From NCBI GenBank assembly GCA_964372215.1, contig CAYJQC010000001.1:1-64000 (forward strand): DNA of 64,000 bases, written 5' to 3'. This stretch comes from DAIMFL01 sp964372215 (GTDB lineage Bacteria > Pseudomonadota > Alphaproteobacteria > Dongiales > Dongiaceae). A model generated the notes under the pieces. The model saw only the letters and a list, made by a program, of their open reading frames with translations, was not told the DNA's origin and searched no databases. Each line of letters opens with the position of its first letter. Position 1 is the stretch's first letter. A program made the position numbers and the translations under genes. Below, in pieces: positions 1 through 11,699 of this stretch.

Positions 1-2484
1 CCGGGCGGGTGCGCTCGCGGCGTCCGCCGGCGCGGCGCGCGGCGCCGCCCGGTCGCGGCCCGGCTCGCGGTCGCGGTCGCGATCACGGCCGCCGCGTCGA
101 CGCCGGCGCGGCGTCCGCTTGCTGCCGTGGTCCTCGCCCTCGGTAGCAGCCTCGCGCCGGACCTCGGAGGTCGCCTCGATTTCCTCTCCGTCCTCGTCCT
201 CGACGTCGTCGACCTCCTCCGCTTCGGTCACCGCCGGCCCGGCGATGGCCTGCATCACCGGCGGGCGCACCTGCTCGCCGGGCGCCAGCGCCTTGAGCCG
301 CTCGACGCGGTACTCCGGCGGGATCAGATGGTCGTCGCCGCTCAGGAAGATCCGCATGGCGTGGCGAAGCTCGATCTCGGCCAGCGCCTTGCGCTTGTAG
401 TTGAGGACATAGAGCGCGACCGGGGTCGGCACCGCGACGGCGAGCCCGACGACGCTGCGGCTCTTCAGGCATTCGTCCTCGATCGAGCGCAGCACATGGA
501 GCGCGGTCGACTCGGTCGACCGCACATGCCCGGTGCCGCGGCAATGCTGGCACAGCTCGTTCGAAGTCTCGAACAGGCTGGGGCGCAGCCGCTGGCGCGA
601 CAGCTCGAGCAGGCCGAAGGCGCTGATGCGTCCGATCTGGATGCGGGCACGGTCGTGCCGCATCGATTCCTTCACGCGCCGCTCCACCGCCGCGTTGTGA
701 CGGCTCTCGTCCATGTCGATGAAGTCGATGACGATCAGCCCGGCGAGGTCGCGCAGGCGCAGCTGGCGGGCGATCTCCTCGGACGCCTCGAGGTTGGTCT
801 TGTAGGCCGTCTCCTCGATGTTGCGCTCGCGCGTGGCGCGGCCCGAATTGACGTCGATGGCGACCAGCGCCTCGGTCGAGTTGATGACGATGTAGCCGCC
901 CGACTTGAGCTGGACCACCGGATTGTGGATGGCGTCGAGCTGGCTCTCCACCTGGTAGCGGTGGAGCAGGGGCATCGGGTCGCGGTAGAGCTGCACCCGC
1001 TTGGCATGACTCGGGGTCAGCGTGCGCATGAACGACTTGGCGACCTTGTAGCCCTCTTCGCCGTCGACGATCACGTCCTCGATGTCGCGGCTGTAGAGGT
1101 CGCGGATCGACCGCTTGATCAGGTTCGCTTCCTCGTAGACCAGCGCCGCGGCGCTCGACTTCAGGGTCAGCTCGCGGATCTCGTCCCACAGCCGCAGCAG
1201 GTACTCGTAGTCGCGCTTCAGCTCGGCCTTGCTGCGCTCGGCCCCGGCGGTGCGGATGATGACCGCCATGCCCTCGGGGATGTCGAGCTCCTCCAGGATC
1301 GCCTTCAGGCGCTTGCGGTCGACCGGGCTCGAGATCTTGCGCGAGACGCCGCCGCCGCGCGCGGTGTTGGGCATCAGCACGCAATAGCGGCCGGCGAGGG
1401 AGAGATAGGTGGTGAGGGCGGCGCCCTTGGTGCCGCGCTCCTCCTTGGTCACCTGCACCAGCATCACCTGGCGGCGCTTGATGACCTCCTGGATCTTGTA
1501 GCTGCGCAGGCCGCGCGGGCTGCGGCGCGGCTGCACCTCCTCGATCTCGTCGCCGCCGATGACCTCGACCGGGACCTGCCGGGCCTCCGCCTGCACGACC
1601 GCGCCGGCCGATTCGTTCGCCGCCGGCAACGCCTCGCCGGTTGCATTCTCGGCCGGGACGTCGTCGGCGCCCGCGCGGGCTTCCGCCGCCGCTTCCGCCG
1701 GGGGTTCGCCATGGTCGCCGTACTGGCCGCCATCCTGGCCACCGTCCTGGCCGCCATCCTGGTCTGGGGCGCCGCGGTCGGCTTCGCCAGCGCCGCCCTC
1801 GTGGCCGTCCGCCATGCCGCCGGACGGCTCGGCCCAGCCTGGCGCCTCGGACTCCGGTTCGGCCGCCGCCGACGCGCCTGCGCCGCCCTGCCGGTCCTGG
1901 TCGTCCTCGTCGCTGTCATCCTCGTCGCTATCATAGGTCTCGTCGGACGCCAGCCGGTCGCGCCCGAACCCGAGCGCCTGGGACGGCCACAGTTCCTCCG
2001 GCACCCCGCCGCCGGCCCGGGAATCGTCGGCCTGCCGGTCGTCTTCGGACTCGTCCTCGGCCTGGCGGGCTTCGGCCTGGCGGGCTTCGGCCCGGCTGGC
2101 TTCGGCCTTCGATGCGCCGCCGCCGCGCCGGCGACCCGCCGAACGAGCCTCGGCCGCGGCCTCGCGGGCGTCTTCGCGGGCCTCTTCCGCCGCCGCCTCG
2201 CGCGCCTCGGCGGCGAGCAGCGCCTCGCGGTCCGCGACCGGGATCCGGTAGTAGTCGGGATGGATCTCGCTGAACGCCAGGAAGCCGTGGCGATTGCCAC
2301 CGTATTCGACGAACGCCGCCTGGAGCGAGGGCTCCACGCGGGTCACCTTGGCGAGATAGATGTTACCCTTGAGTTGCTTCTTGCTGGCGAGCTCGATGTC
2401 GAACTCTTCCAGACGCTTGCCGTCCACCACCACGACCCGGGTCTCCTCCGGGTGGGTGGCGTCGATCAGCATGTGCTTTGCCAT
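1..2484 (-). CDS. rne: Ribonuclease E/G, 3' end cut by window edge
   Basis: Endoribonuclease E, the core of the RNA degradosome, acting in mRNA decay and rRNA/tRNA maturation. About 828 codons are inside the window and the C-terminus lies beyond position 1. The S1 domain starts at once (residues ~35-85, then resumes at ~320) and is split by a ~235-residue acidic, Ala/Glu/Gln-rich insert that includes short GGQDGGQ repeats. Next come the RNase E/G catalytic domain with the metal-binding aspartates in AIDVNSG and IVIDFIDM, the zinc-link CQHC followed by RGTGH, and then the start of an Arg-rich tail (RRRRGGRDRDRD). A split S1 domain is typical of alphaproteobacterial RNase E. The ATG at 2484 gives the conserved MAKHMLIDATHPEE start. 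Divergent from amiC. Confidence 0.96.
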   Translation of the reverse strand, partial: MAKHMLIDATHPEETRVVVVDGKRLEEFDIELASKKQLKGNIYLAKVTRVEPSLQAAFVEYGGNRHGFLAFSEIHPDYYRIPVADREALLAAEAREAAAEEAREDAREAAAEARSAGRRRGGGASKAEASRAEARQAEARQAEDESEDDRQADDSRAGGGVPEELWPSQALGFGRDRLASDETYDSDEDDSDEDDQDRQGGAGASAAAEPESEAPGWAEPSGGMADGHEGGAGEADRGAPDQDGGQDGGQDGGQYGDHGEPPAEAAAEARAGADDVPAENATGEALPAANESAGAVVQAEARQVPVEVIGGDEIEEVQPRRSPRGLRSYKIQEVIKRRQVMLVQVTKEERGTKGAALTTYLSLAGRYCVLMPNTARGGGVSRKISSPVDRKRLKAILEELDIPEGMAVIIRTAGAERSKAELKRDYEYLLRLWDEIRELTLKSSAAALVYEEANLIKRSIRDLYSRDIEDVIVDGEEGYKVAKSFMRTLTPSHAKRVQLYRDPMPLLHRYQVESQLDAIHNPVVQLKSGGYIVINSTEALVAIDVNSGRATRERNIEETAYKTNLEASEEIARQLRLRDLAGLIVIDFIDMDESRHNAAVERRVKESMRHDRARIQIGRISAFGLLELSRQRLRPSLFETSNELCQHCRGTGHVRSTESTALHVLRSIEDECLKSRSVVGLAVAVPTPVALYVLNYKRKALAEIELRHAMRIFLSGDDHLIPPEYRVERLKALAPGEQVRPPVMQAIAGPAVTEAEEVDDVEDEDGEEIEATSEVRREAATEGEDHGSKRTPRRRRRGGRDRDRDREPGRDRAAPRAAPADAASAPAR

Positions 2485-2996
2485 TGACGAATTGCTCCAA
2501 GTCGCGTCCGGCGCGGCCCGTGTCTAGTTCGGGCGGCGGCGCGATACTGAGGTGAGAAAACCAGACGTTTATCATGTCGACCTGTCGAACGACGCCGCCG
2601 CGGCGAGCCGCCGAGGCGTCATGACCGGTACCCATTCGCGAGCGCAAGGCGCGCTTGCCGGGAATACGGTGTCAGTGTGGCCCGCCACGGCCGGCTGCGG
2701 CGACCAACGCGCCTCCACGTCTGCAAGCGAGCTGTGGAGGGCGGATCCAACCGCTAGGACGGCAAGCCGCCGATCCGGAACTCCGGAGGTTCGACCGTGA
2801 CTCACGGCCGGGCGACTGCGGGCCCAGCGAAAATAACCATACCGCTGGCGTTCCACAATCCATTAATCCTTGGAGGCGAATTCCGGTGTCGCGGTCCGGC
2901 CGGCTCGCGCCGGCGCCGGGGCGAGGCCATTGCGAAGCACCGACCGACAACGGTATACCATCACATCTTGTGGACAAGTACCTGAGGAACCACCAA
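2485..2996. other. Divergent rne/amiC intergenic region (512 bp)
   Basis: No convincing gene. It must hold the rne promoter and its long 5' leader on the minus strand and the amiC promoter on the plus strand. RNase E leaders in other bacteria carry autoregulatory hairpins; I cannot fold this one reliably by eye. Reading frames crossing it look like shadows, with no family resemblance before the amidase ATG. Confidence 0.6.
2930..2959 (+). promoter_or_regulatory. Candidate sigma-70-type promoter for amiC
   Basis: TTGCGA at 2930-2935 and TATACC at 2954-2959 are separated by 18 bp. A start about 7 bp downstream would leave a ~30-nt leader with GAGGAA in front of the ATG at 2997. Called from motif and position only. 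Confidence 0.4.
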
Positions 2997-4214
2997 ATGC
3001 GCGAACTGCGCGGGGTGCTCATCGGGGTCTGGGTCGTCCTCCTGGCGGGGCTCTTGGCGGTCGCGCCGGCCTGGGCCAAGCCGATCGTGCTCGACGTGCG
3101 GCTCGGCCTTCACCCGGACAAGACCCGGGTGGTGCTCGACCTGACCGAAGCACCGGGCTACCGCATCTTCCCGCTGGCCCAGCCCTATCGCATGGTGGTC
3201 GACCTGACCGAAGTCGACTGGCAGCTTCCGGACGGCCATGCGCCGCAGGGCCGCGGACTGGTGCAGTCGCTGCGCTACGGCCTGTTCGCGCCCGGGACCT
3301 CGCGGGTCGTGCTCGACCTCGCCGGCCCGACCCATGTGCGCGAGGTCCAGCTCCTGCCGGCGTCGGAATCCGCGCCGATTCGCCTGGTGATCGACCTCGA
3401 GCCGACGAGCGCGGTCGATTTCGAGGGCTCGCTGCGGGCGGCGCCCCTGGTGTCCGCCACCGCGATGGCGGCGCCGGTCGCGCTGGTCCTGCCGCCGCCC
3501 AAGCCGCAGACCGGGGACGACCGTCCGATCATCGCCCTCGACCCCGGCCATGGCGGTGTCGACCCCGGGGCGATCGGCCTGGCCGGCAGCTACGAGAAGG
3601 CAATCACCCTGGCGATGGCCCTGGAGCTCAAGCGCCAGCTCGAGGCGACCGGCCGCTACCGGGTGGTGCTGACCCGGGACAACGATGTATTCATCCGCCT
3701 GCGCGACCGTATCGAGATCGCCCGGGCGGCCGGGGCGAGGCTGTTCATCTCGCTCCACGCCGACGCCCATTCGACCAAGGATCTGCGCGGCGCCTCGGTC
3801 TACACGCTGTCCGAGCAGGCGTCGGACGCCGAGGCGGCGGCGCTCGCCGCCAAGGAGAACAAGTCGGACGTGATCGCCGGGGTCGACTTGTCGAACGAGA
3901 ACGAAGTGGTCACCAACATCCTGATCGACCTGGCGCAGCGCGAGACCAAGAACCTGTCGGCCCGCTTCGCGAAGCTGCTGGTCGACGAGCTGAGCAGCGA
4001 CACGCTGCTGCTCAGGAACAGCCACCGTTTCGCCGGCTTTGCCGTGCTCAAGGCGCCCGACGTCGCATCGGTGCTGATCGAGCTCGGCTATCTCTCGAGC
4101 AAGGAGGACGAGGCGCAGCTGGGCTCGCCCAAGCATCGCGCGAAGCTCGGCGCCGCGGTCCTGCGTGCGGTCGACGGCTATTTCGAGCAGCAGCAGACGA
4201 TGCGGCAGCCATGA
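2997..4214 (+). CDS. amiC: N-acetylmuramoyl-L-alanine amidase (AmiC type)
   Basis: Periplasmic zinc amidase that cuts the N-acetylmuramoyl-L-alanine bond of peptidoglycan, normally for daughter-cell separation. 405 residues: a signal peptide (residues 1-27, ending AWA), an AMIN domain (~30-130, septal or peptidoglycan targeting), a linker, and an Amidase_3 domain (~178-400). The zinc and catalytic residues are visible: His in DPGHGG, Glu in SYEKA, His in SLHADA and Glu in ELGYLS. The ATG at 2997 has GAGGAA just upstream and begins a proper signal peptide; the frame is open further upstream but not protein-like. It lies 43 bp before mrcA on the same strand, a common alphaproteobacterial pairing. 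Confidence 0.93.
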   Translation: MRELRGVLIGVWVVLLAGLLAVAPAWAKPIVLDVRLGLHPDKTRVVLDLTEAPGYRIFPLAQPYRMVVDLTEVDWQLPDGHAPQGRGLVQSLRYGLFAPGTSRVVLDLAGPTHVREVQLLPASESAPIRLVIDLEPTSAVDFEGSLRAAPLVSATAMAAPVALVLPPPKPQTGDDRPIIALDPGHGGVDPGAIGLAGSYEKAITLAMALELKRQLEATGRYRVVLTRDNDVFIRLRDRIEIARAAGARLFISLHADAHSTKDLRGASVYTLSEQASDAEAAALAAKENKSDVIAGVDLSNENEVVTNILIDLAQRETKNLSARFAKLLVDELSSDTLLLRNSHRFAGFAVLKAPDVASVLIELGYLSSKEDEAQLGSPKHRAKLGAAVLRAVDGYFEQQQTMRQP

Positions 4215-4257
4215 GCCCGCCATATTTCCGCAGCACACTCGGCGCGGATCACGAGCC

Positions 4258-6765
4258 ATGAACCAGCACGACAGCGATCAGCCCCAGCCGGCGGCGCCGC
4301 GCCGGCGGCGACGCGCCGGGCGCATTTTCATCCGTCTGCTGTCGGCGTTCTTCGGCCTGGTGGTCATCCTCGGCATCGCCGGGGCCGGCGCCGCGTTCCT
4401 GCTCTACGAGCACTATTCCGAGGGCCTGCCCGACTACCGCGCACTCGCCACCTACCAGCCGGCGGTGGTGACCCGCGTGCATGCCGGCGACGGCCGCCTG
4501 CTCGCCGAGTTCGCCATCGAGAAACGGGTGTTCGTGCCGATCGAGGGCGTGCCGAAGCTGGTCATCAACGCCTTCCTCGCCGCCGAGGACAAGACCTTCT
4601 ACTCGCATCCCGGGATCGACGTGCCCGGCATCGTCAATGCGGTGCTGATCAACGTCGCCAATTTCGGGCGCGACCGGCGGCCGGTCGGCGCCTCGACCAT
4701 CACCCAGCAGGTGGCCAAGAATTTCCTGCTCGGCAACGAGGTGTCGCTGCGCCGCAAGGTGCGCGAGGCGATCCTCGCCTTTCGCATCGAGGAGGCCTTC
4801 ACCAAGGCGCAGATCCTCGAGCTCTATCTCAACGAGATCTATCTCGGCTATGGCTCCTACGGAGTGGCGGCGGCGGCGCTGAACTATTTCGACAAGTCGC
4901 TCGACGAGCTGACCACCGCCGAGGCGGCGTTTCTCGGCGCGCTGCCGAAGGCGCCCAACAACTACAACCCGGTCCGCCAGCCCGAGGCAGCCAAGGCGCG
5001 CCGCGACTGGGTGATCGACCGCATGGCCGAGGATGGCCACATCACCGCCGCCGAGGCCGAGGCGGCCAAGGCGGAACCGCTGGTGGTGCGCGGGCGCGGC
5101 GACATCGAGACCGTGTCGGCCGACTACTTCGCCGAGGAGCTGCGCCGCGAGCTGGTCGCCCGGTTCGGCGAGGACGCGCTGTACAAGGGCGGACTGTCGG
5201 TGCGCTCGACGGTCGATCCGGTGCTGCAGTCGATCGCCGACCGGGCACTGCGCGCCGGGCTGGTCGGCTATGACCGCCGCCACGGCTGGCGCGGTCCGCT
5301 GACCCAAGTCGAGATCGGCGACGACTGGCAGACGGCGCTGGCCGGCGTCGCGCCGCCCGCGGGGCTCTATGGCTGGCAGCTCGCGGTGGTGCTCGACGCC
5401 GACAGCAAGCAGGCCCAAATCGGCCTGTCCGGCGGCGCCACCGGACAGATTCCGCTGGCCGAGGTGAAGTGGGCGCGGCGCGTGCGCGAGGACGGCCTCG
5501 GCCCCAGCGTCGGCAAGGTATCGGACGCGCTGCAGCCGGGCGACGTGATCCCGGTCGAGGCGATCGCCGCGGATTCCGAGGGCAACGCCTATCCGGAAGG
5601 CAGCTACGGCCTGCGCCAGATCCCCGCGGTCGGCGGCGCCATCGTGGCGCTCGACCCGCATACCGGCCGGGTGCTGGCGATGACCGGCGGCTGGAGCTAC
5701 GCGATGAGCGAGTTCAACCGCGCGACCCAGGCGCTGCGGCAGCCCGGCTCGGCCTTCAAGCCGTTCGTGTACCTGAGCGCGCTGGAGCACGGCTTCACGC
5801 CCTCGACCATCATCCTCGACGCGCCGATCGTGATCGATCAGGGGCCGGGCCTGCCGCCGTGGAAGCCGGAGAACTACAGCGGCGAGTATTACGGGCCGAG
5901 CACCATGCGGCTCGGCATCGAGAAGTCGCGCAACCTGATGACCGTGCGCCTGGCCCAGACCGTCGGCATGGACCGGATCGTCGAGACGGCGCGGCGCTTC
6001 GGCATCACCGACAACATGATGCCGACCCTGTCGATGGCGCTCGGCGCCGGCGAAACCACCGTGCTGCGGCTGACCACCGCCTATGCCATGATCGTCAACG
6101 GCGGCAAGCGGATCGAGCCGACGCTGATCGACCGGGTGCAGGACCGCCGCGGCGACACCATCTACCGCCACGACACGCGACCCTGCGAGGGCTGCAGCGG
6201 CGTCGCCTGGACGGCGCAGGAGGTGCCGCAGATTCCCGACCTGCGCGAGCAGATCGTGGATCCCGGCAGCGCCTACCAGATGGTCTCGATGCTGGAAGGC
6301 GTGATCGCGCGCGGCACCGGCGCCAGCATCCGCTCGGTCGGCAAGCCGCTGGCCGGCAAGACCGGCACGACCAACGACAGCAACGACACCTGGTTCGTCG
6401 GCTTCTCGCCCGATCTCGCGGTCGGCGTGTTCGTCGGCTTCGACCAGCCGAAATCCCTCGGCAAGAAGGAAACCGGCGCCAGCGTCGCGGCGCCGGCCTT
6501 CAAGCAGTTCATGGCCGAGGCGCTGGCCGACCGGCCCGGCATCCCGTTCCGGGTCCCGCCGGGCATCCGCCTGGTGCGGGTCGACGCCACCACCGGCCAG
6601 CGCGCCAGCAGCGCCGACAAGAACGTGATCTGGGAAGCGTTCAAGCCGGGGACCGAGCCCGACGGCCAGCGCGTGGTGATCGAGGGCGTCGGCACCGCCA
6701 GCGAGGGGCCGGCGATTTCCGGCGGCACGGCACCGAGCGCCGGAGGCACCGGCGGGCTGTACTGA
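4258..6765 (+). CDS. mrcA: Penicillin-binding protein 1A (class A PBP)
   Basis: Bifunctional peptidoglycan glycosyltransferase and DD-transpeptidase anchored in the inner membrane. 835 residues: a basic cytoplasmic tail, a membrane helix at ~22-45, a GT51 domain (~65-240) with the catalytic Glu in AAEDKTFYSHPG, and a transpeptidase domain (~430-720) with SxxK (SAFK, serine ~498), the SRN triad and KTGTT (~701). The ATG at 4258 puts a normal short cytoplasmic tail before the membrane helix. Probably co-transcribed with amiC; prfB follows after 100 bp. Length is usual for alphaproteobacterial PBP1A. Confidence 0.95.
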   Translation: MNQHDSDQPQPAAPRRRRRAGRIFIRLLSAFFGLVVILGIAGAGAAFLLYEHYSEGLPDYRALATYQPAVVTRVHAGDGRLLAEFAIEKRVFVPIEGVPKLVINAFLAAEDKTFYSHPGIDVPGIVNAVLINVANFGRDRRPVGASTITQQVAKNFLLGNEVSLRRKVREAILAFRIEEAFTKAQILELYLNEIYLGYGSYGVAAAALNYFDKSLDELTTAEAAFLGALPKAPNNYNPVRQPEAAKARRDWVIDRMAEDGHITAAEAEAAKAEPLVVRGRGDIETVSADYFAEELRRELVARFGEDALYKGGLSVRSTVDPVLQSIADRALRAGLVGYDRRHGWRGPLTQVEIGDDWQTALAGVAPPAGLYGWQLAVVLDADSKQAQIGLSGGATGQIPLAEVKWARRVREDGLGPSVGKVSDALQPGDVIPVEAIAADSEGNAYPEGSYGLRQIPAVGGAIVALDPHTGRVLAMTGGWSYAMSEFNRATQALRQPGSAFKPFVYLSALEHGFTPSTIILDAPIVIDQGPGLPPWKPENYSGEYYGPSTMRLGIEKSRNLMTVRLAQTVGMDRIVETARRFGITDNMMPTLSMALGAGETTVLRLTTAYAMIVNGGKRIEPTLIDRVQDRRGDTIYRHDTRPCEGCSGVAWTAQEVPQIPDLREQIVDPGSAYQMVSMLEGVIARGTGASIRSVGKPLAGKTGTTNDSNDTWFVGFSPDLAVGVFVGFDQPKSLGKKETGASVAAPAFKQFMAEALADRPGIPFRVPPGIRLVRVDATTGQRASSADKNVIWEAFKPGTEPDGQRVVIEGVGTASEGPAISGGTAPSAGGTGGLY

Positions 6766-6865
6766 GCCGCCGCGTCACGCGCGCCCCGGTCTATTGACGG
6801 ACCGGGCGGGCTCGCCTATCACCCACCGCGACCCGTTTCCCGAGACCAGAGCGAGAGAGAGTGCC

Positions 6866-7991
<1,126 letters not shown>

Positions 7992-8027
7992 ACCGCAACC
8001 GCACCGGACTCGACGATCCTCTCCGAT

Positions 8028-8131
8028 GTCATGCCCCGACTTGATCCGGGCATCCATCGTGCGATGGCACCATGGATCGCCGGGCCATCCTTCGACAAGC
8101 TCAGGATGAGGCCCGGCGATGACAACATGAG
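8028..8131. repeat. Alphaproteobacterial-type intergenic palindromic repeat
   Basis: Imperfect dyad between the convergent prfB and rhlE genes. The left arm begins TGTCATGCCCCGACTTGATC; the right arm ends GGCCCGGCGATGACA and contains CTTCGACAAGCTCAGGATGA. This is the style of dispersed palindrome (RPE-like) seen between genes in many alphaproteobacteria, and it may also act as a bidirectional terminator. Copy number elsewhere cannot be seen here. Confidence 0.6.
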
Positions 8132-8162
8132 AGGAAACGATCCCTAGACGAGACGACCGCCT

Positions 8163-9716
<1,554 letters not shown>

Positions 9717-9922
9717 CAATAGTCCTTCTGCGCCGAACCGGACACGGGGCATTACCCACGCAAAATGGGGGCCACGCACCCCGGTTGGGGGCGTTTCGCC
9801 ACATTCCACGCGCAGAGGAACTAGACGGGGGGTTAAGAAATGGTCTCGGGACATTAACGTTTCCGGGTCGGACTGGCCGTCACCGGAAACATATCGCGCG
9901 TTCGCGAGAGCACCGTGCCCGC

Positions 9923-9951
9923 TAGATGGGGCCTAAATGCCTGAATGTCAA
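9923..9951 (-). promoter_or_regulatory. Candidate rhlE promoter overlapping the DUF455 stop
   Basis: A perfect TTGACA on the minus strand (9951-9946) overlaps the TGA of the preceding gene; 17 bp further is a weak -10, CATCTA (9928-9923). This would leave a ~200-nt 5' leader before rhlE, not unusual for a cold-inducible helicase. The -10 is poor, so this is tentative. Confidence 0.3.
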
Positions 9952-10781
9952 GTTAACGTGGAAACCGGCTCGTCGGCCAGCGGACGGTAGAACGCGGCGT
10001 CGAAGCCGGCGGCGGCGCGGGCGTCGTCGTTGAAGGGCGGCTTCAGCCTGCCCCGGAAATGCCGCCGCACCAGCGCCTGCCAGGTGGCGACGGGGGCGAC
10101 GCCCCGGGCCGCGCAGACATGCTCGAACCAGCGCCGGCCCGTTGCGACGTGGCCGATCTCGTCGTGGTAGATCCGGCGCAGCACGGCAACGCTCTCGATG
10201 TCGCCGGCGCGCTCCAGGTTGGCGATGGTCGCCGGGGTCACGTCGAGGCCGCGCGCCTCGAGCACCAGGGGCACGATCGCGAGCCGGGCCAGCAGGTCAT
10301 GGGCGGTTTCCCCCGCCGCCTGCCACAACCCGTCATGGGCCGGCAGGTCGCCATAGGCGGCGTCGAGCGCGGCGAGGCGGTCGGCCAGCAGGCCGAAATG
10401 CAGCGCCTCCTCGGCGGCCACCGTGACCCAGTCGTCGCAGAACGCCCTCGGCAGGTCGGCGTGCGCGAAGCGCGCGACGATGTCCCAGGCCAGGTCGACG
10501 GCGTTGAGCTCGATGTGGGCGAGGGCGTGCAGCAGGGCGATGCGATGCGCGGCCGACTGCCCGGACTTGCGCTTCGGCATGTCGCGCGGCGCCAGCAGCA
10601 CGGGGCGGTCGGGGCGTGCCGGGCGGTCGGGCGGTCGCGCGGCGCCGATCGCGTCAATGCGGCCGTCGCGCCAGGCCGCCGCCGTCGCGGCGCTGAGCCG
10701 CAGCTTGTCCGCCGGGTCGCCGGCGGCGAGCACGGCGCAGGCGGCCTCCGAAAGGGTCGCAGGCGTTGGCGCGCCGTTCAC
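9948..10781 (-). CDS. DUF455 family ferritin-like protein
   Basis: 277 residues, resembling the DUF455 (COG2833) family of ferritin-like helical proteins. Carboxylate/His motifs that could bind a di-metal centre are visible: HIELNAVDLAWD, EEALHF and YHDEIGHVATG. The enzymatic role is not established; family members are annotated variously as ferritin-like or MiaE-like. The GTG at 10781 overlaps the previous stop as GTGA, suggesting translational coupling; another GTG at 10808 is possible but less likely. Part of the leftward glnE-bcp group. Confidence 0.75.
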   Translation of the reverse strand: MNGAPTPATLSEAACAVLAAGDPADKLRLSAATAAAWRDGRIDAIGAARPPDRPARPDRPVLLAPRDMPKRKSGQSAAHRIALLHALAHIELNAVDLAWDIVARFAHADLPRAFCDDWVTVAAEEALHFGLLADRLAALDAAYGDLPAHDGLWQAAGETAHDLLARLAIVPLVLEARGLDVTPATIANLERAGDIESVAVLRRIYHDEIGHVATGRRWFEHVCAARGVAPVATWQALVRRHFRGRLKPPFNDDARAAAGFDAAFYRPLADEPVSTLT

Positions 10782-11146
10782 GGCTTCGCCGTCGACAGCG
10801 GGGTCCACGGGGTCAACCGGTCGGCCAGATCCTCGAGCACGGCATGGAGCGCGGCATCGGAATCCTCGGCGGCGAAGTCGAGATAGTCGTCGCCGAGATC
10901 GACCGGCCGCTCGACCAGGACCTCGGGCGGGGTCCCGGGCGGTTCTTCCGCGACCGCCCCGGCTTCCGTCGGCCGTGGCAGTTCCTCGCGCTGCCAGACC
11001 CGGGCGCGGAAGCGCGTCGGCTCGTCCATCGCCTGGAACAGCTCGACGCGGACCGGCACGCCGGCCTCGCCGATGACGACGTCGAACTCGATCGTGCGAA
11101 TGAGCTCGAACACCGATCCGGCGATCTCGGGGAAGGCGAACTCCAT
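10778..11146 (-). CDS. Hypothetical acidic protein (122 aa)
   Basis: Not recognised. It begins MEFAFPEIAGSVFELIRTIEFDVVIG and is rich in Glu, Pro and Val, with no signal peptide or membrane helix. It has a beta-strand-like N-terminal half, then a Pro/Glu linker and an acidic helix (DDYLDFAAEDSDAAL). It sits 29 bp after bcp and overlaps the DUF455 gene by four bases, so all three are probably one operon. The ATG at 11146 is the first sensible start. Confidence 0.7.
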   Translation of the reverse strand: MEFAFPEIAGSVFELIRTIEFDVVIGEAGVPVRVELFQAMDEPTRFRARVWQREELPRPTEAGAVAEEPPGTPPEVLVERPVDLGDDYLDFAAEDSDAALHAVLEDLADRLTPWTPLSTAKP

Positions 11147-11175
11147 GGCTGTGCCGCCGGTCGCGGGCCGCGCGC

Positions 11176-11640
11176 CTACAGTGCCTTCACCGCTTCCAGC
11201 ACCTCGTCGACATGGCCGGGCACCTTCACCTTGCGCCAGACGTTGCGGATCACCCCGTTGCCGTCGATGACGAAGGTGGCGCGGTCGATGCCCATGTACT
11301 TGCGGCCGTACATGCTCTTCTCGATCCAGGTGCCGTAGGCCGCGCAGACCTTGCCGTCCTCGTCGGCGCCGAGCGCGAAGTTGAGGTCGTACTTGGCCTT
11401 GAACTTGTCGTGCCTGGCGACGCTGTCCTTGGAGACGCCGACCACCACCGCGCCGGCCCTGGTCAGCTTGGACATGTTGTCGCGGAAGCCGCAGGCCTCC
11501 TTGGTGCAGCCCGAGGTGTCGTCCTTCGGATAGAAGTACAGCACCACGGTCTTGCTCTTGAGTTCGGCGAGCTTGACCGTGCCGCCGCCGTCGGTCGGCA
11601 GGGTGAACGCGGGGGCCTTGTGGCCGGGCGCGAGGGGCAT
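11176..11640 (-). CDS. bcp: Thioredoxin-dependent peroxiredoxin (Bcp/PrxQ)
   Basis: Reduces hydrogen peroxide and organic hydroperoxides using thioredoxin. 154 residues, usual for Bcp. The peroxidatic Cys lies in the PKDDTSGCTKEACGFRD motif, with the resolving Cys five residues on; the thioredoxin-like fold is clear (VVLYFYPKDDTSGCT, VVGVSKDS, TFVIDGNGVI). The ATG at 11640 has AGGAGAG at good spacing. An in-frame ATG at 11703 overlaps the glnE stop as ATGA and would add 21 Arg/Pro-rich residues; less likely, but it suggests coupling to glnE. Confidence 0.93.
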   Translation of the reverse strand: MPLAPGHKAPAFTLPTDGGGTVKLAELKSKTVVLYFYPKDDTSGCTKEACGFRDNMSKLTRAGAVVVGVSKDSVARHDKFKAKYDLNFALGADEDGKVCAAYGTWIEKSMYGRKYMGIDRATFVIDGNGVIRNVWRKVKVPGHVDEVLEAVKAL

Positions 11641-11699
11641 GTCGGACTCTCCTTTGGGGGTTGCTGACTGAGGGCGGCGGCGCGGCGCCGGCGAAGCCG

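Noticed and set aside
127..2487. Long open frame on the plus strand opposite rne
   Set aside because: Antisense shadow of GC-rich rne codons; low-complexity translation with no motif.
4249..6171. Long minus-strand frame across mrcA
   Set aside because: Arg/His/Leu-rich shadow of the PBP1A gene; the plus strand has all catalytic motifs.
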